A stretch of 64,000 nucleotides of DNA, taken from positions 10,189,165-10,253,164 of the forward strand of contig CM067568.1 in NCBI GenBank assembly GCA_034336665.1, written 5' to 3'. Position 1 is the first letter of the stretch, and each line of letters begins with the position of its first letter. This DNA comes from Luscinia megarhynchos. Taxonomy: Eukaryota; Chordata; Aves; Passeriformes; Turdidae. Positions 24,901-37,098 of this stretch are shown here, piece after piece. The translations under genes and the position numbers were made by a program. The notes beneath the pieces were generated by a model. The model was not told the DNA's origin and did not search any database. It saw nothing but the letters and a program-made list of their open reading frames with translations.

Positions 24901-27900
24901 CACATATGAAACCATTTAAGATAGCAAGTCATGTAATCACATATATTACCCCTTGCCTGGATTTTCTGGATCATGCTAGAAGTGTACTAGAATGCACAAA
25001 AGCAACAGAGCTCACCAACTGGCTGTTTTGCCTATGATAAGCAACTAATGAGCAGTTTATTGCAAAGTATTTAATACAGACAAGCTAGAATTGAGTTACC
25101 TTCCTCTACATCATCATGCTGCTTCTTTACTCTGAGCTTTTCAAGGCAAAACCTGTGTTTTCCTGCAGAAAAAAATGACAGAGATGAAGGTTCAATTTTA
25201 TTTTAGTGGTTTTAATGACATTCAACTATGTTATATTTTAAAGCTGTCTAATTATCAGATGTAACATCTGGGATACAGTATCTATCAGACTGTGTTTTAT
25301 CCAGACTGGGCACAGATACAAGAAAGTGTTATTTGTATTTATTAACTGGAACATAGAGAGAAAGGTCAACATTTTCCCTATTCATCCTTCATCAGCAGAG
25401 AGGCTGGTAAGAAAGCAGGGTAAAAGTAAAACCCTTAATCAACAAGAACTTGTGCCTTCAAAAATATGCAAGACACATGAAAGCAAAGAAGAAGCCTCTT
25501 AACCTGTGCATTTTTTTCTTTTATTGAATCATTTGGTTAAGCTATAGAGCATGTCACAGACCTCCTCTGTTCTCAACTGAAGCCAAAAGAAGTGGCTTCT
25601 CTCTTGCTACGGTGGTTGACAAGAAGCACTGAAACACTGTTCATAAACAAGCAGCAATTAAGAGAAAGCAGAACATGGCTAGAATAGTTCTATTAATGTG
25701 TTTTCTTCCACTCTGCAGCACTTTTGAAGGCATTCAGCAGTTGTTTCTATAATCCTCTCAAGTACTTGTGACAGTAGTAACAATTACTGACTCTTCAGTG
25801 TGAGTTGTTCTCCTCCAGAGATGTTGAGTCCTTTTTTACCTTCAGTGCAAGGCCTCACTGAGAAGAGGTAACTTTCTTCTAAACTCTCAGTGCCAGAGAG
25901 TTGCAGGCTGTAGCCGGAGGGTGTGTGGGCACACGGAGTGAACAGCCCTGTTGGTGCCTGTTCTGGTGTAAGTGTGTGTTTCTAGCCCCATACACCCTCA
26001 GTCTCCCAGTCATCTGCCACAGCACAGCCACATTCACATTCCCAGTACAACAAAACAGAGTGGCTTTTCCTGCATGGAGGGGATGCTCAGCACAGGGGCT
26101 TTATTCAGAACAGCACAGAAGTGCCTGACTAGGTTAGAACAGCAGCCTGTCTCCTGCAGTGAAAGGAGATCCTGTTCAGGGACATTGTGTGAGCCTGGCC
26201 ACTTCCTGTGGTCTGGTCTCCTACTCTTCCAGCATCACTGGATTAAGGAGCACAGCTCTGCCTATTGCCCGTAGCATTTGCTTTGACACTGTTCTCTGTG
26301 ATACCATTCCCCTGCTAGTTTCAGTGAGTGCCCCTCCCCACCCATTGTAATATTGCAGGATTTGCTGAGTGACATTCATACACCTTATTAACCTCCTTAA
26401 TGATTCTCAATACCCTCCCTGACGATTTCCAACATACTGGCTTCTTGCTGCTGCTGGACACTGAGCTGGAAGATCACTTTTCTCCCTCAGCATTTTGATC
26501 ACACAACTCCAGTCCCTTTCTCCATCACAGAATTATTTTTTTTCTCCAGTCTCATTTGCCTTCAATACATGAGAGCTGTCAGAGTTAAAATCCAGTCTAA
26601 TTTAGCGACTGGTGGCTTCAAATCACTGTGTTTTAATCAGAAAGCAAAATGGAATCCTCACTGGAAAACACAACCTGATCTAGAACAGGATTTGAAATAG
26701 CATTTTGAAACCTTTTCCAGACATACTTATATATAAAAGCTACTATTTCAAATTACTAATTTGACTGAAATCTGGAATCCCCTAGCACATATTTGTGCAG
26801 TAGAATGTCTGTTTAGGCTGGATTTTGCACAGGCCTTTGTTTCAGGACTGAGGGAAGGGAGCCCTGGCTGCTGAGTGCTGCTCTTGAGGTTCTCAGTGGG
26901 CTTGTTCCCATGGGAGCCTCCTCCAGTGACCTGCAGGCTTTAAGGGAAGGGGGCTGACATGTGTGTGGGCTGCATGGTTACTGCTGGTGCCATGCCCTGC
27001 ACGTGACAGCAAGCCTGTTTCTCAAGCCTGGGCAGCTGTGTTTACTTGTCTGTGTTTCTGTGCTTCCATGATCTATATGAAGCCCATGGGGTGCCCCAGC
27101 TAGTGAATCACTGTGTATCCAGGAGAGAGCAAAGGTAACCAGAACTGATTCCAAACCATTTCAGCTACTTCTTTTAAACCCATTATGAATAAAGGGTTGA
27201 ATCTTCTATATCAGCATCATTTTGAAGAAACTCTACAGTCATAGAAAGGAAAAGAAATATACTGATGGAAGGTCCATTTATCAATGCCTGGTTGAGTTAG
27301 TAGAATTAAAAATAAAATTTAAAAATCCCTCATATCAGCCAAGAGATTTTTGCAATTTTTTAAAAGCCATTTCTACTGTCTCTAGCTTCCTCAGGTAGAA
27401 TTTGAAGCAGCCTTTCATACCAGATATGATACTTCCTTCCTCTGTGTTTTTAGATTATATGTTATAATGAAAACATGCCATTCATTAAAATAAGAGTACT
27501 TGTGTTATATTAAGTGTGTGTATAAGTTATATAATTATGTAAATAAATGCAACTGTGATTTCAATCCAGCATACATTTTTTTTCTGAAAATAATCCCTTC
27601 TGTTTGTAACAGTTAGATGTACAACTTCAATTCTTTGATGATGGAAGCTGACAGCTCATACCTGATTACTACTGAGATGGTGTTGTTTATGCCTGAGGTA
27701 GAGAAACAGGTCAGTCTGACTCAGCACACTGTCCTGATTCCTGCCTTTAAAAGAGCTCTGTGTGTAGAAATGAAGAGCATGTGCACATCTCTCTGATCAG
27801 GAGTTCTCCTGAAAAGTCACTGCTGGTCTTTTTTAACTTCAGCCTTCTTTACCTTTCAATAAATAGCACAGGAGCCACTGCTCTCCTTTCATCTCTTCAT

Positions 27901-30900
27901 GCTGCACCTTGAAAACACTCTTTTCTCAAAAAATGCTGCTACTGTTCTCTTGGTAGCCCAGAGTGGCAAAAGTGGTATCAGGATAGTTCCTTTCTCCATC
28001 TCCTCAGAATGTGCAAAGGTATTGTGCTGTTCCTGTTTTTCTGAGTAAAGCTCAAGAGGAATGAAAAATCTGAGTCTGTGCCTTACTCAGCACATTGAGT
28101 AACCAGCCCAGGGCAGCTATAAAACACTTTTAAAGCCAGGCCTCCCTCCCCACTGGCAGCAGCTCCATGCCACTGGCACCCAGCTCTCATTTTAGAGTGA
28201 TTTGTTTGTCCTCAGGAGGCAGCAGATGGCAGCAAAGTTGTACAGATGCACCAGGAGAAGGAAAATATCTTCGTGCACACACTCTAACAACATTCCATGG
28301 AAAAAACGTGTAATTTGTTTCTGTCTGTCTTGCAGTGTGGTTAAGACAATAAATCAGCTTTATTGGCCCTCATGCACTTGTAATGTAAGGGGTTGTTTTT
28401 CCCCCATTACCAGGAGTTAATTAAATCAGGTTGGGTTGAGAGGATGTGAACTATTTCTCAGTAAATCATCTTCATCTCTGTAGGACTCACTTCTTTGTGC
28501 AAATCTCTTTATATCCTTCATTAAACAGATAGTGATGGCCTTGTGCAAATATTGTAACAAAGTGCTGGTGTGTGCACTTTGATTGACTGCCAGTCTCTTC
28601 TGTGAGCTGTGGAATTTCTTTCTCACTTGAGCTGTCCTTTTCCAACACTTCAAAATAAGTAGCAAGATATTATTTTTTAACATAAAGAGAAAAAAGAGGA
28701 GGAAGGAAATGCTGCTGTATAAAGTCTTAGTGTTTAAAGCACTCCAAAGTCCTACCTCATGAAATAAAAAATGAAGTCTGGGTTTTGGACAAGAGCAGTG
28801 TAAGTTTCTGGGATTCCATCCCTGCTCATGAACACGTTCAGTGACACACTTGACACATGTATGTTTGCTGAGGTTGTCACTGCCAGCAGCTCCACATCCA
28901 CTCAGAGCAGCACCAATAAGCATTCATAGCTGAACTCATTTAAGGTTGGATGGAGAGCCTGGATTTGTGTTCCTTCTTTTTGACAGGGATCCCATTCTTT
29001 ACTTGTATCTTTTAGTAGTTTCTTCAATGTTCAAACCAGAAATTTGGAATAAATGAAGTATAAAGCAAAATTTGCAATACAGTCTTTTGGTATAAAAATA
29101 GACATGTTTTTGATAGAAAGCTGGGGCTTAGATTTTCTTCCTGCTGAAGTCAGTAGAAGTTTTGTTTCAATTAGATGGGATCAGTCTCAGGCCTGGGATT
29201 TGGTGCTCAGATTCCTATCTGGCTCACCAGTTCATCACACCAGCATGTCTGATGTCTGTAGGCAGTAAGGAGACTAATGATATATGCCAGTTGCATATTT
29301 TTCATGCTGTTTATCAATAAAGGCCAGACTACAAATGTGTTCCTTATGCAGAATGAGATGAAGGGCTGCACAGCCTCGGGAAAAAAATTACTTAGAAAAA
29401 GTGACTTAGAATTCCTCACTTTTTCCTTGTCCCTAAAGATAAGAGACATGTTTTACAAGGTGCAGCTGTCCTCTTCCAGTGAGCAGCTCAGACCTGCTCC
29501 TGAGCCCTCGTGGGCAGGCAGGGAAGTGTGGTGGCCTCTGAGAGTTTGGTGCTTTCCAGCAGAGATTCAGCAGAGCTGGGTCACATCAGGGGACATGAGG
29601 AGCCCACACACCCTTTGTGCTGTGCTGTAACAGCAGTGGGATGAATTACTCGGTGCCTTTCAGTCTTGGAGTGATTCAGCTTCATGGAACTCCTGTCACA
29701 GTAACCACCTCCTATAAGGACAATAAGCATGTTTGTTTGATGAACTGCTCAGTCTGCTCCTGAACTAACAGATAAGATCCGGTTTGTTTGTTCTCCCCTT
29801 TCTGCCCACAGTGCTGGACATCAGAGATTAAGAACCAGACATTTGTTTGTTTGTTTTTACACCATGTTAGAGAAGTATGAAGAAAATATAAACCTTTTTG
29901 TAACTGATGGAAAAGTTGCACGTAATTTTCAGAGAAGTGACAACTTACTGAAAGTATTGGAAGAATACTTAGTTTGCAAACCTATTCTGAGAGTCAGAAT
30001 TTATTACAAAATATGTACCCTTCAGTGGGTAGAACAGATCTTTCTTGCCTTTGGAAAACCCCAGGATTTTGTAAGTGGATGAGAGACTCAAGGAGGTCTA
30101 GTTAAATGTTTTGTAAAAGTTATCACAGAATCAAAGAAAGAAAAACAAATAATTTGGCATCCTCATTGCTGTTGTGTTTGCTGGGAATGTTGCATGCAAA
30201 ACACTCCAGTCTTATCAAATCATTAACATTGATTCTAGTCTAAATGGGACCATTTGTTTTTCATTTGGAGACATTACCAAGCATTTTGCCTAGTGTACAT
30301 AGCTTGTAGTAAAAAGGCTTTTACATAGCAAAGTTCTTTACCTCATGAACAAATTATGCTCCTTCTTCTCATGCAGGATATGTGGCCTCTCTCCAAAGAA
30401 TTAAGTATTTAAAAATTAAAGCAATTTCAAAGCTGACACAAATTATTTGGTGGAAAAAAAAAGCCCTGTTCCTTAAAAAATATTTGGATAATAAAAGAAA
30501 ACCCTTGTGAAGGCAATAAACAAATTTTAGTTAGGCATAATTGGATTTACTTATTGGTTGTACTCAGTCATGCTGGAATTCTTTCTCCTGATGCCTGTGT
30601 GCTCTACACTACTTAAGTATGATGTGAGATAATATGAAATGGTGAATTGACAGCACAAGGAAACTATTTGGATGGTCTGGAGTTGCCATTATTGGCTTTA
30701 ATTATGACTTGCTGTCCTTTGGGTACTCATTGAGCCAGAAAAGGCTTCATATGTGCCAAAGTATTCATTAGTATTCCCCTTTCTGTCATTGTGCTTGCAG
30801 AAAGAGTTTATATCTGGCACCTGACTGCAGTTCTTCTTAGCACAGACCAAGATGCTTTGCAGATTTTGATAATCATCTGAAAGTACACCAGTGTCTCTCC

Positions 30901-33518
30901 TTTTTGGATGCAGTAGAAGCTGTTCCTAGGTAACAGTGGAAGAACTCTGACCACTTTCTGATGTAACTGGAGAACAAACAATTTTTGTGGTTGTTCAGGT
31001 GACATGGCTGCTTAAAAAAATTTTTGTGGTACCAACTGGAGAAAGAAAAATAATTACTTGTTTTCCTCTTCCAGGTTAGGGGACCTGCACTTGGGCTTCA
31101 TGGGGAAGTCCTTGTGTACCAGCATTTTAGGCACCTTGCCATCATTCCATATAGAACTAATAATGAAACCCAAAAATCTTTCTGAAATAAAAATAGCCTT
31201 TGGAATCCCTTTTCGAAATGAAAAATTGTCCATAGTGAAGAATTTCTTGGTCTGCCATAGGGTGTCCCTAGGGTAGGTACAAAACACAGTAATCACTCAT
31301 AAAGTATATTCCATGAACTCTTCTGACACTTTAGTGTAGAGGATGTGCTGAGAATGGTGACCACTCCTTTGGCATCTGCTCTTGAACAGAGTGGTGGATA
31401 AGGATGGATTCCTGCTCCAGTACATATTTACCATTGCAAAGCTTAATATTAATTTAGAACCTTGTTTGAACTTCGAGTCAAGTTTTTAGCAGCCTTTGAA
31501 ATTCTGTCCTGTGGGACACCAGACTGTTCTTAGAAACTAATGTTTTAACTAAGGTGGTGTGTAAACAGATAATCCTGATTTTGGAGGCATTTGATGACAT
31601 CTTCCACTTCTCATATGTCACATTACAGCATAAGCTGGCTTTGACCTAAGTACAGAGTTCTTCTTGAACTTCTGCTATTATAGGATGCTCACTTTCATGG
31701 GCTGTTTCACAATCTTGTTCTCCCTAAAACTCCAAATCCTTACACTTCTCAGAGATCTTAATCTAAATAATGGATGAACTTCAGCCACTATTTAAGCATT
31801 CATGTCCAATATTTTGCTTTATAGGATGAAATTAAAAGATGCTTCACCAGGATTTTTCAGTATCATCCCCCTCTTGGGCAGGAGGAAGAGCTTTCACCTG
31901 GTGAGCTTGCACCTGGATGTAGAAATGGATGAGAAGAGAGGATGCTGTCTTGATATATTCTACCCCTTTTAAGCCCATTTCCTGAAATCTGGAGCTGAGA
32001 CTGGGGTGTTAGTCTGTGCAATGGGAAAGAGTCCCTGCCTGCCTTTCTCACCTGGCTCTGCCATCCTCCTCCATCTTATCTAGCCTAGGTCAGCCAAAAT
32101 CCACTGACATCGTTCTTTGTCTGCTCTTTGCACTCAAAGAATGTGCCATCTTTGGGCTGCTCTCTACTTATAACCCTCTCCTTCAGCAGTGTTTGTGCTT
32201 TAAAACACGTGGTTTCACAGACTGGTGGGGGAATGGAGAGAAGTAAAAAAACCCCAAACTTTCTTTCCTTTGGTTGCTGTTTATTGCAGAGAGTTTTGCT
32301 TCTCCTTACAGGCGCGGCAGGTGGTGCTCTTGGTCCTTCCAAACACAAGCTGCACTTCCTAAACTCCAGTCAGGTCAGAATTGTGCCATCCTGCACCAGC
32401 TGGCTGGTTTGAGCCCTGTCTGGTTCAGGGCAGGGTCTTTCAGCTTTGAGTGAAGTGTTTTCCACCAGTGAAGAGGAAAGGAGGGAAGAAAAGGTACTCT
32501 ATGTGGGGTTTTGGCAGGAAATGAAGGAAAAAGAGCAACACAAACAAAAGGAACTAGTTGGCAAGTACATACTTAACCACACTGTAGCCCAATCCAGCCT
32601 TCTGTCCCAAATTTAGATGGCAGAAATACTAACTGTAGGACTTATAAGGAAAACATTGTAGCTATTCAATTGGATGGTTCTGTTGCCATTGTTTTCTTGT
32701 GCTGTGTACAATAAGTAGGATCACACTTTAACCTACACATTGTAATTTCTCACTGTAAGCACCACAAAACTTGCAACAGCAACAATTCTAATTTCCAGGT
32801 TTTCCATGGTCTGAGAGTAGCAACTTGCCTGTTTCTCAGCTGGCAGCTATACCCTGTGCTGAAAACTATGCATTTGTGTCATCCCTTACAGCTGGCAAAA
32901 TCTGGATCAGAAAGGCCATTAGCAGAAGATAGATAAATTCTCTTCCAGCTGTTAACAAACAGGGGAATTAAAACTGGCAAAGTGTCCTTATCCTTGATTT
33001 TCTTTTTCTTTAAATAGTGTTTCGAGTGGAAAACCCACCTCTCAGGATTTCAAAAATCTTAGCTGAAAGTGCTTAGAAAGTAACTAAAAATAGGCAATTC
33101 TGAGCAGAACTTCAAAGTTTGGAAAGAAAAATCATGAATACATGCCTAGATCCCTACCCAAGATTTTTGCATCAGTTTTCTGGAAAGGTGTCAGTGCCAG
33201 TTCTTTTCAATTTTTCTCATAAATATATGTTCTTGAGGAATTTAATATTAGGTTAAAAAAAAAATCCCCACTTCACTTATTCTAGAGGCATTGAAATCTG
33301 CAGTTCCCCAGTCCTCTCCTGTATATGTTAACTATGTTCAGAGATATGGTAAAATAGAGGAAATGCTGCGTTTCACCCAATAAGTTATTAAATACACTTG
33401 TTTAGGTTTTAGGTTTGTTTTCTTGGAGTGCAAGCAGTAGACACCAATAGATGGTGCTGGTGGTGCATTAATAAGGTTCAGTTTCACATTTGTTTTCTGG
33501 TCTGTGCTTGGAATTTGT

Positions 33519-33584
33519 TTAAAAAAAAAAAAGAGAGAGAGAGACAGAACAAAACAAAACAACAAAGAACAAAACAACAAAATC
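33519..33584. repeat. low-complexity A / GA / AAAAC tract
   Basis: A run of A, then (GA)n, then repeated AAAAC and AACAA units. It may be the decayed tail of a retroposon, but no body is recognisable. Confidence 0.7.
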
Positions 33585-33715
33585 CCTCATGCTAAGCTTT
33601 TATCCAAAATATTCTCCCCGCACTGAACCGGTCACCGTTTAACTTTAACCTGAACTGTGGCCCAGGAAATCCTTCAACATAAATAACCTTGGAAGCTGCC
33701 ATGATCATTTTTGGA

Positions 33716-33852
33716 ACGTGCTGCCTCAATAAATCTGTTACTTTGTTGTGCAATGTTGAAGTGTGCAGTTGTTTCTCTGATTAATTAGGGCAAAAAATAA
33801 ACTTGCATGATCAATCCAAGCTGTGACACGTTTCAGCCCTGGCTTGAACGTG
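33716..33852. promoter_or_regulatory. cluster of three ACGTG cores downstream of ADM
   Basis: ACGTG at 33716-33720 and 33848-33852 on the plus strand, and CACGT (minus-strand ACGTG) at 33827-33831. All lie within 137 bases and 240-380 bases past the ADM poly(A) site. A fourth CACGT is at 34408-34412 in the 3' UTR. ACGTG is the core of HIF, USF and MYC sites. No repeat family is recognisable here. A role as a hypoxia enhancer is inference. Confidence 0.35.
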
Positions 33853-34087
33853 TGGGCAGAAAAGAGCCTTAGAGCCTTCTCGACAGACCTGCCCTGGAAT
33901 TTTAGGATGCATTGCTGGCTCGGAGTTTACTCCATTTGGTGAGATAAGGTGGCTGCTAACAAAGTCAGCAAGGGCAGAGTTTTGGTCTGTCCCAGGACTG
34001 CCATTCTAGATTAGTATGGGTAGGATTGAACACAGTGAGAAATGATTCATCTTGACCACTGCCCCCACTAAAGACAACATAACCCAA

Positions 34088-34896
34088 GTGTTTTATGTAA
34101 TTGTGTTTATTTTATTTCACATATTGCCCACGGAGAACAGCTGATACATTCTCTATATCTTTCACCAGTCTGGAATGCAAGATAAAAAAAGGTATGGAAA
34201 AAGAGTTTAACGTTTGACATTCACGATATGAAAAATAGAGGGGATACAATGTTTTAAAATGCCCTTATGCAATATATATATATATATATAAACCGTATAA
34301 AAATAAAATATATTTTTCGAAAAAAAAAAAGACATGACACAGAACAACCTTAAATACCAATGCATATCTCGTGATCCACACACACCGCACTTATAATTAA
34401 CAAAAACCACGTACAATTGCACTTTTCCTCTCTGTGACGTTCAAGTATATCGCAGTCCCCGCAGGGACTAAGGAGTGTCCGATTCCCTGCCGGGTGCGCA
34501 TAACGCAGAGGGTAGAGCAGATGCGGGCTGTCCTCGCCTCGCTGACAGCCCTCCGACCCTGGGGCGCAGAGGGCGAGCCCGGGGCCCGGCGGGTCCCCCC
34601 TGAGCATCCCCTCCTCGGGGCGGGGGAGGGCGGCGAGGGCCGCCCGGCCCCCCGGCAGCAGCGGCGGCGCCTTGGCGGCCCGGGCGGCGGCGGGAGCCGG
34701 CGGTGCCCAGCCCGGGGAGGGCAAAGAGTCCGAGGTGGCGGGCGGGGGGCGCAGCGTCCGCTGCCCTTCGCAGCTCCCCCGCCGAGGGCGCGCCGGGGTC
34801 CCGCCCGGGCGGGCGCTCTCCCTCCGCCACCGCGCCGGGTCCCAGCCCGAGCCTCAGTCCGTCCGTCGAGGCGGCCTCGGCCGCGGCTTGCGGCGC
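34088..34896 (-). other. ADM: ADM 3' UTR
   Basis: About 800 bases from the stop codon to the predicted cleavage site. The half next to the stop (34440-34896) is very GC rich and continues the CpG island. The distal half is AT rich, with a (TA) run at 34271-34290, a minus-strand T tract at 34319-34331 and one AUUUA pentamer (plus-strand TAAAT at 34351). AU-rich elements often mark short-lived mRNAs. The long open frames on both strands here come from high GC and are not genes. The length is close to what I recall for the mammalian mRNA. Confidence 0.7.
34106..34116 (-). terminator. ADM poly(A) signal, two overlapping AATAAA
   Basis: The plus strand has TTTATT at 34106-34111 and again at 34111-34116, so the minus-strand RNA carries AATAAAATAAA. 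I saw no other AATAAA between the stop codon and this point on that strand. Cleavage would be expected 10-30 bases on, at about 34080-34096. Confidence 0.75.
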
Positions 34897-36060
34897 TCAG
34901 ACTGCGAGGGCGGCGGCGAGGCGCGTCCGTGGGCGCCGCCCGGAGCGGGGGGAGCGCGCTGCGCTGCGGCGCTCGGGCAGGGAACGCCGCCGGCGGCCGT
35001 AGCCCTGCGGGCTGATCTTGTTCGGCGGGGCGGCATCGTTCCTGTCGTTGACGGCCGCCCTGTGGAGCTCGTCGACCAGCCAATGCACCGTGCACGTCCC
35101 GAAGCGGCACGCCTTTGTTTGGAAGTGGGGGAATCTGTTAATGCTCTGGCGGTAGCGCTTGACGCGGATGTGAGCATCCTCCCGGGTGCTGCAAGAAGAG
35201 AGAGAGCGGGCATGAGAATGAGCGCAGTGGGGGCCCGGAGGAGGGGACCCGGTGGGCGAGGGAAGGGGAGGACAGGGAGCCCCCAGGTTGGAGAAGGGCT
35301 GGTCCCCCCAGCAGCCGCGGCTGCGCCCTCACACAGTGGTGTGGTGCGCCCAGAACATGCTGCCCATGCGAGAGGCCCCGCCGGTTTACGGCTGTTACTT
35401 TTCCCTTTGCACCCAGGGCTCAAGTTACTATTTATATCTGACTTTCGCGGCGAAGGCGCTACTATCTCCCGCCAGCTAAAGAGCGCGGGGAAAGGAAGGC
35501 GGGAGGCGGCTTTCAGAGCGATGTGCAGCCCGGGCAGGACCTGCCTCTGGGCCGGGGAGGATCTACAGAGAGAATAACCCTAAACACCCGGAAACGAGGG
35601 GACCCCGAAACTTTCCACTGCCTCCGGTAAGTGCCCGAGCCCAGGAAGGGCTGGAATTTACCTGGGAGGCGAGACTCGGGAATCCTCCTTCACGTCCTGG
35701 GTGCGTATGAGAGGCAGCACGTCGGGGGCTGCCCCCAGCCCTCGGAGCACGCCCGCAGGCTTCACGTCCCGCTTGGCTCGGCTTAGTGCCCATTTCGTCC
35801 ATCTGAAAGGAGCGCAAGGGAAGAGGAGAGCCTGTTATCGCAAGTCTGCAGGGCGGGAGCCAAACCAAATAGATTCGAGGGGCGAAAATCTTTGCCAGCC
35901 CCGAATTTTTTTCCTTCACCCTCCCTCCAATGTTTCCTGAAAGGGCGCGAGGCCTTTAAGGAGCTGAGCAATTCCCGCAGGGAATGCAGTGCCTCTGATC
36001 GCGGCCGGAGCCGGGCGCGGGGCGCTGGCAGGAGGGCGCGCTCCGATACTCACTTTCTTC
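34430..36060. other. CpG island over the ADM gene body
   Basis: Dense CpG from the 3' UTR through exon 4, intron 3, exon 3 and into intron 2. The richest part is 34540-35060. The island sits mainly over the gene body, while the TATA promoter itself is moderate in GC. Most long open frames in this interval, on both strands, are by-products of this composition. Confidence 0.8.
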
Positions 36061-36151
36061 TGAACTCTGTCGCTACGTCCACCCTTGCAGCATCCACCCC
36101 GAAGAAGGTCACAGAGCCGAGATAGAGCAGGGCTACGTGAACTAGTTTCAT
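34897..36151 (-). CDS. ADM: preproadrenomedullin, complete, three coding exons
   Basis: Precursor of secreted vasodilator peptides that act through CALCRL/RAMP receptors. Coding exons on the minus strand are 36151-36054, 35802-35662 and 35188-34897. The introns have GT-AG ends (donors gtgagt and gtaaat; acceptors ctttcag and cttgcag), and the phases agree: aa|a gives Lys33 and ag|c gives Ser80. The product is 176 aa (human is 185). Residues 1-21 are a hydrophobic signal peptide starting MKLVHVALLYLG. Residues 22-41 are PAMP (ARVDVATEFRRKWTKWALSR). Residue 92 follows a KR site and opens the 52-residue adrenomedullin (YRQSINRFPHFQ...). Its ring is Cys107-Cys112 (CRFGTC) and it ends KISPQGY. GRRRR follows at 144-148, the amidation and cleavage signal. 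The Arg-rich tail is 149-176. Oddities: the PAMP amide donor is Ala, not Gly, and the segment after the ring differs from mammals. The identification is near certain; exact exon edges are by eye. Confidence 0.97.
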
Positions 36152-36749
36152 TCTGGCTGGGCTCCTGCTGGAGGGAAAAGAGAAGAACTATAAGCATGCT
36201 TGCTAGTAAAAGTCAAGTAAGGACTGTCCTTTATTCCTGGTGATTCCAGAGAGCTCCTTCCCTCGCAGAGCCCCCAGGCTACCGGGGACTTTGTGTCTGA
36301 TATGAACCAGAAGCTAATATTTGCTCAACAACTTATCACAGAGTAAATAACAGAGCCTCCAAAGTTTACGTTTGTCGGGAGTTTAGTTGCAGAGGCGGCT
36401 GAAAACCAGCAGGATTTCCAGAATACCCCCAGCGGTTTGCACTAGGATTTAGCAAACCCGTAAGATAAGAGAGAGAGCTGGCTATCGGACGCATCGTTTT
36501 CAAACTCCAGCAAGTGTTTTGCTGCCGAGAAGTTTATTCCCTGATAGCTCCTCTTCCCACTTCACACGCAGAACCAGCTAGTTCTGGATATTATGTTGTA
36601 AACTGCAGCTGATGCCAAGAGCCAGTGCAGGACTCCACAGCATAACTCCAAACTCTTCAAAACAGTCCAAATTTAGTAGAACTTTACTTGCGTTCCACCT
36701 CCCCTGAACCTTTTGCTGCTGCCAAGGACGAGGAAAAAATGGTTCTTAC

Positions 36750-36868
36750 CTGACAGTGAGGATAATCCACTGAGGCAAATGTTTTTGTAGTAGCGATCCG
36801 AGCTTGCAGGGTTTCCTGAGGAGCGAGAACTCCTCCTTTGTGTGTGTATGTGTGTGAAGTAATCACTG
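36750..36868 (-). other. ADM: ADM exon 1, noncoding 5' UTR
   Basis: Predicted untranslated first exon. The 3' edge is a good donor on the minus strand (gtcag|gtaaga, with GT at 36749-36748). The 5' edge is placed about 30 bases after the TATA box, near 36867, where the minus strand reads gCAGTGA, a possible initiator. A short (TG)n run at 36838-36857 falls inside the exon near its start. The exon joins exon 2 at acceptor ccctccag, so the first base of exon 2 is 36167 (or 36164 if the second CAG is used). This leaves 13-16 untranslated bases before the ATG. Human ADM also has a noncoding first exon. The exact start site is inferred. Confidence 0.75.
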
Positions 36869-36892
36869 CCGAGCTCTGCGCTCCACTGCTCG

Positions 36893-37002
36893 CTTTTATA
36901 GAGCAGCGCTGAGAAGTGGGTGGACCTTGGCGTGGCTGGGCGATCTCTCTTCTGGCACCCCCCACATTTCAAGCACTCCTTAAGCATTCTGACCTGGATT
37001 GG
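36893..37002 (-). promoter_or_regulatory. ADM core promoter: TATA box and CCAAT box
   Basis: On the minus strand, TATAAAAG lies at 36900-36893, about 30 bases upstream of the inferred start site. A CCAAT box lies at 37002-36998, roughly 130 bases upstream of the start. Between them are a G-rich KLF-type stretch and one CACGC (plus-strand GCGTG at 36930-36934), which fits the RCGTG core of a hypoxia response element. ADM is a well-known HIF-1 target, but a single core is weak evidence. The strict TATA architecture suits an inducible gene. Confidence 0.8.
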
Positions 37003-37098
37003 GGGGCAACATGGGGGGGAGAATAAGAGGATTATTGAAAATTATCTCAAACAACCCTCTTGGTATTTTGTTAATTATAACGGCAGATTTTAGGATTC

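Larger units (their letters stand above)
18741..33715. other. long noncoding stretch, no gene recognised
   Basis: About 15 kb between the microsatellite and the ADM downstream region. The longest open frames (23286-23795 plus; 28426-28923 minus) show no recognisable domain, codon bias or splice structure. Only a 17-bp duplication (21.87 kb) and A-rich tracts stand out. Conserved regulatory elements for ADM could lie here but cannot be seen without comparison. Confidence 0.6.

Noticed and set aside
28426..28923. 165-codon minus-strand open frame
   Set aside because: No recognisable homology; hydrophobic and Lys-rich patches follow local base runs.
34397..35577. Long open frames overlapping ADM exon 4 on both strands (up to 301 codons)
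   Set aside because: Shadows of the GC-rich ADM exon 4, 3' UTR and intron; the spliced ADM frame explains the region.
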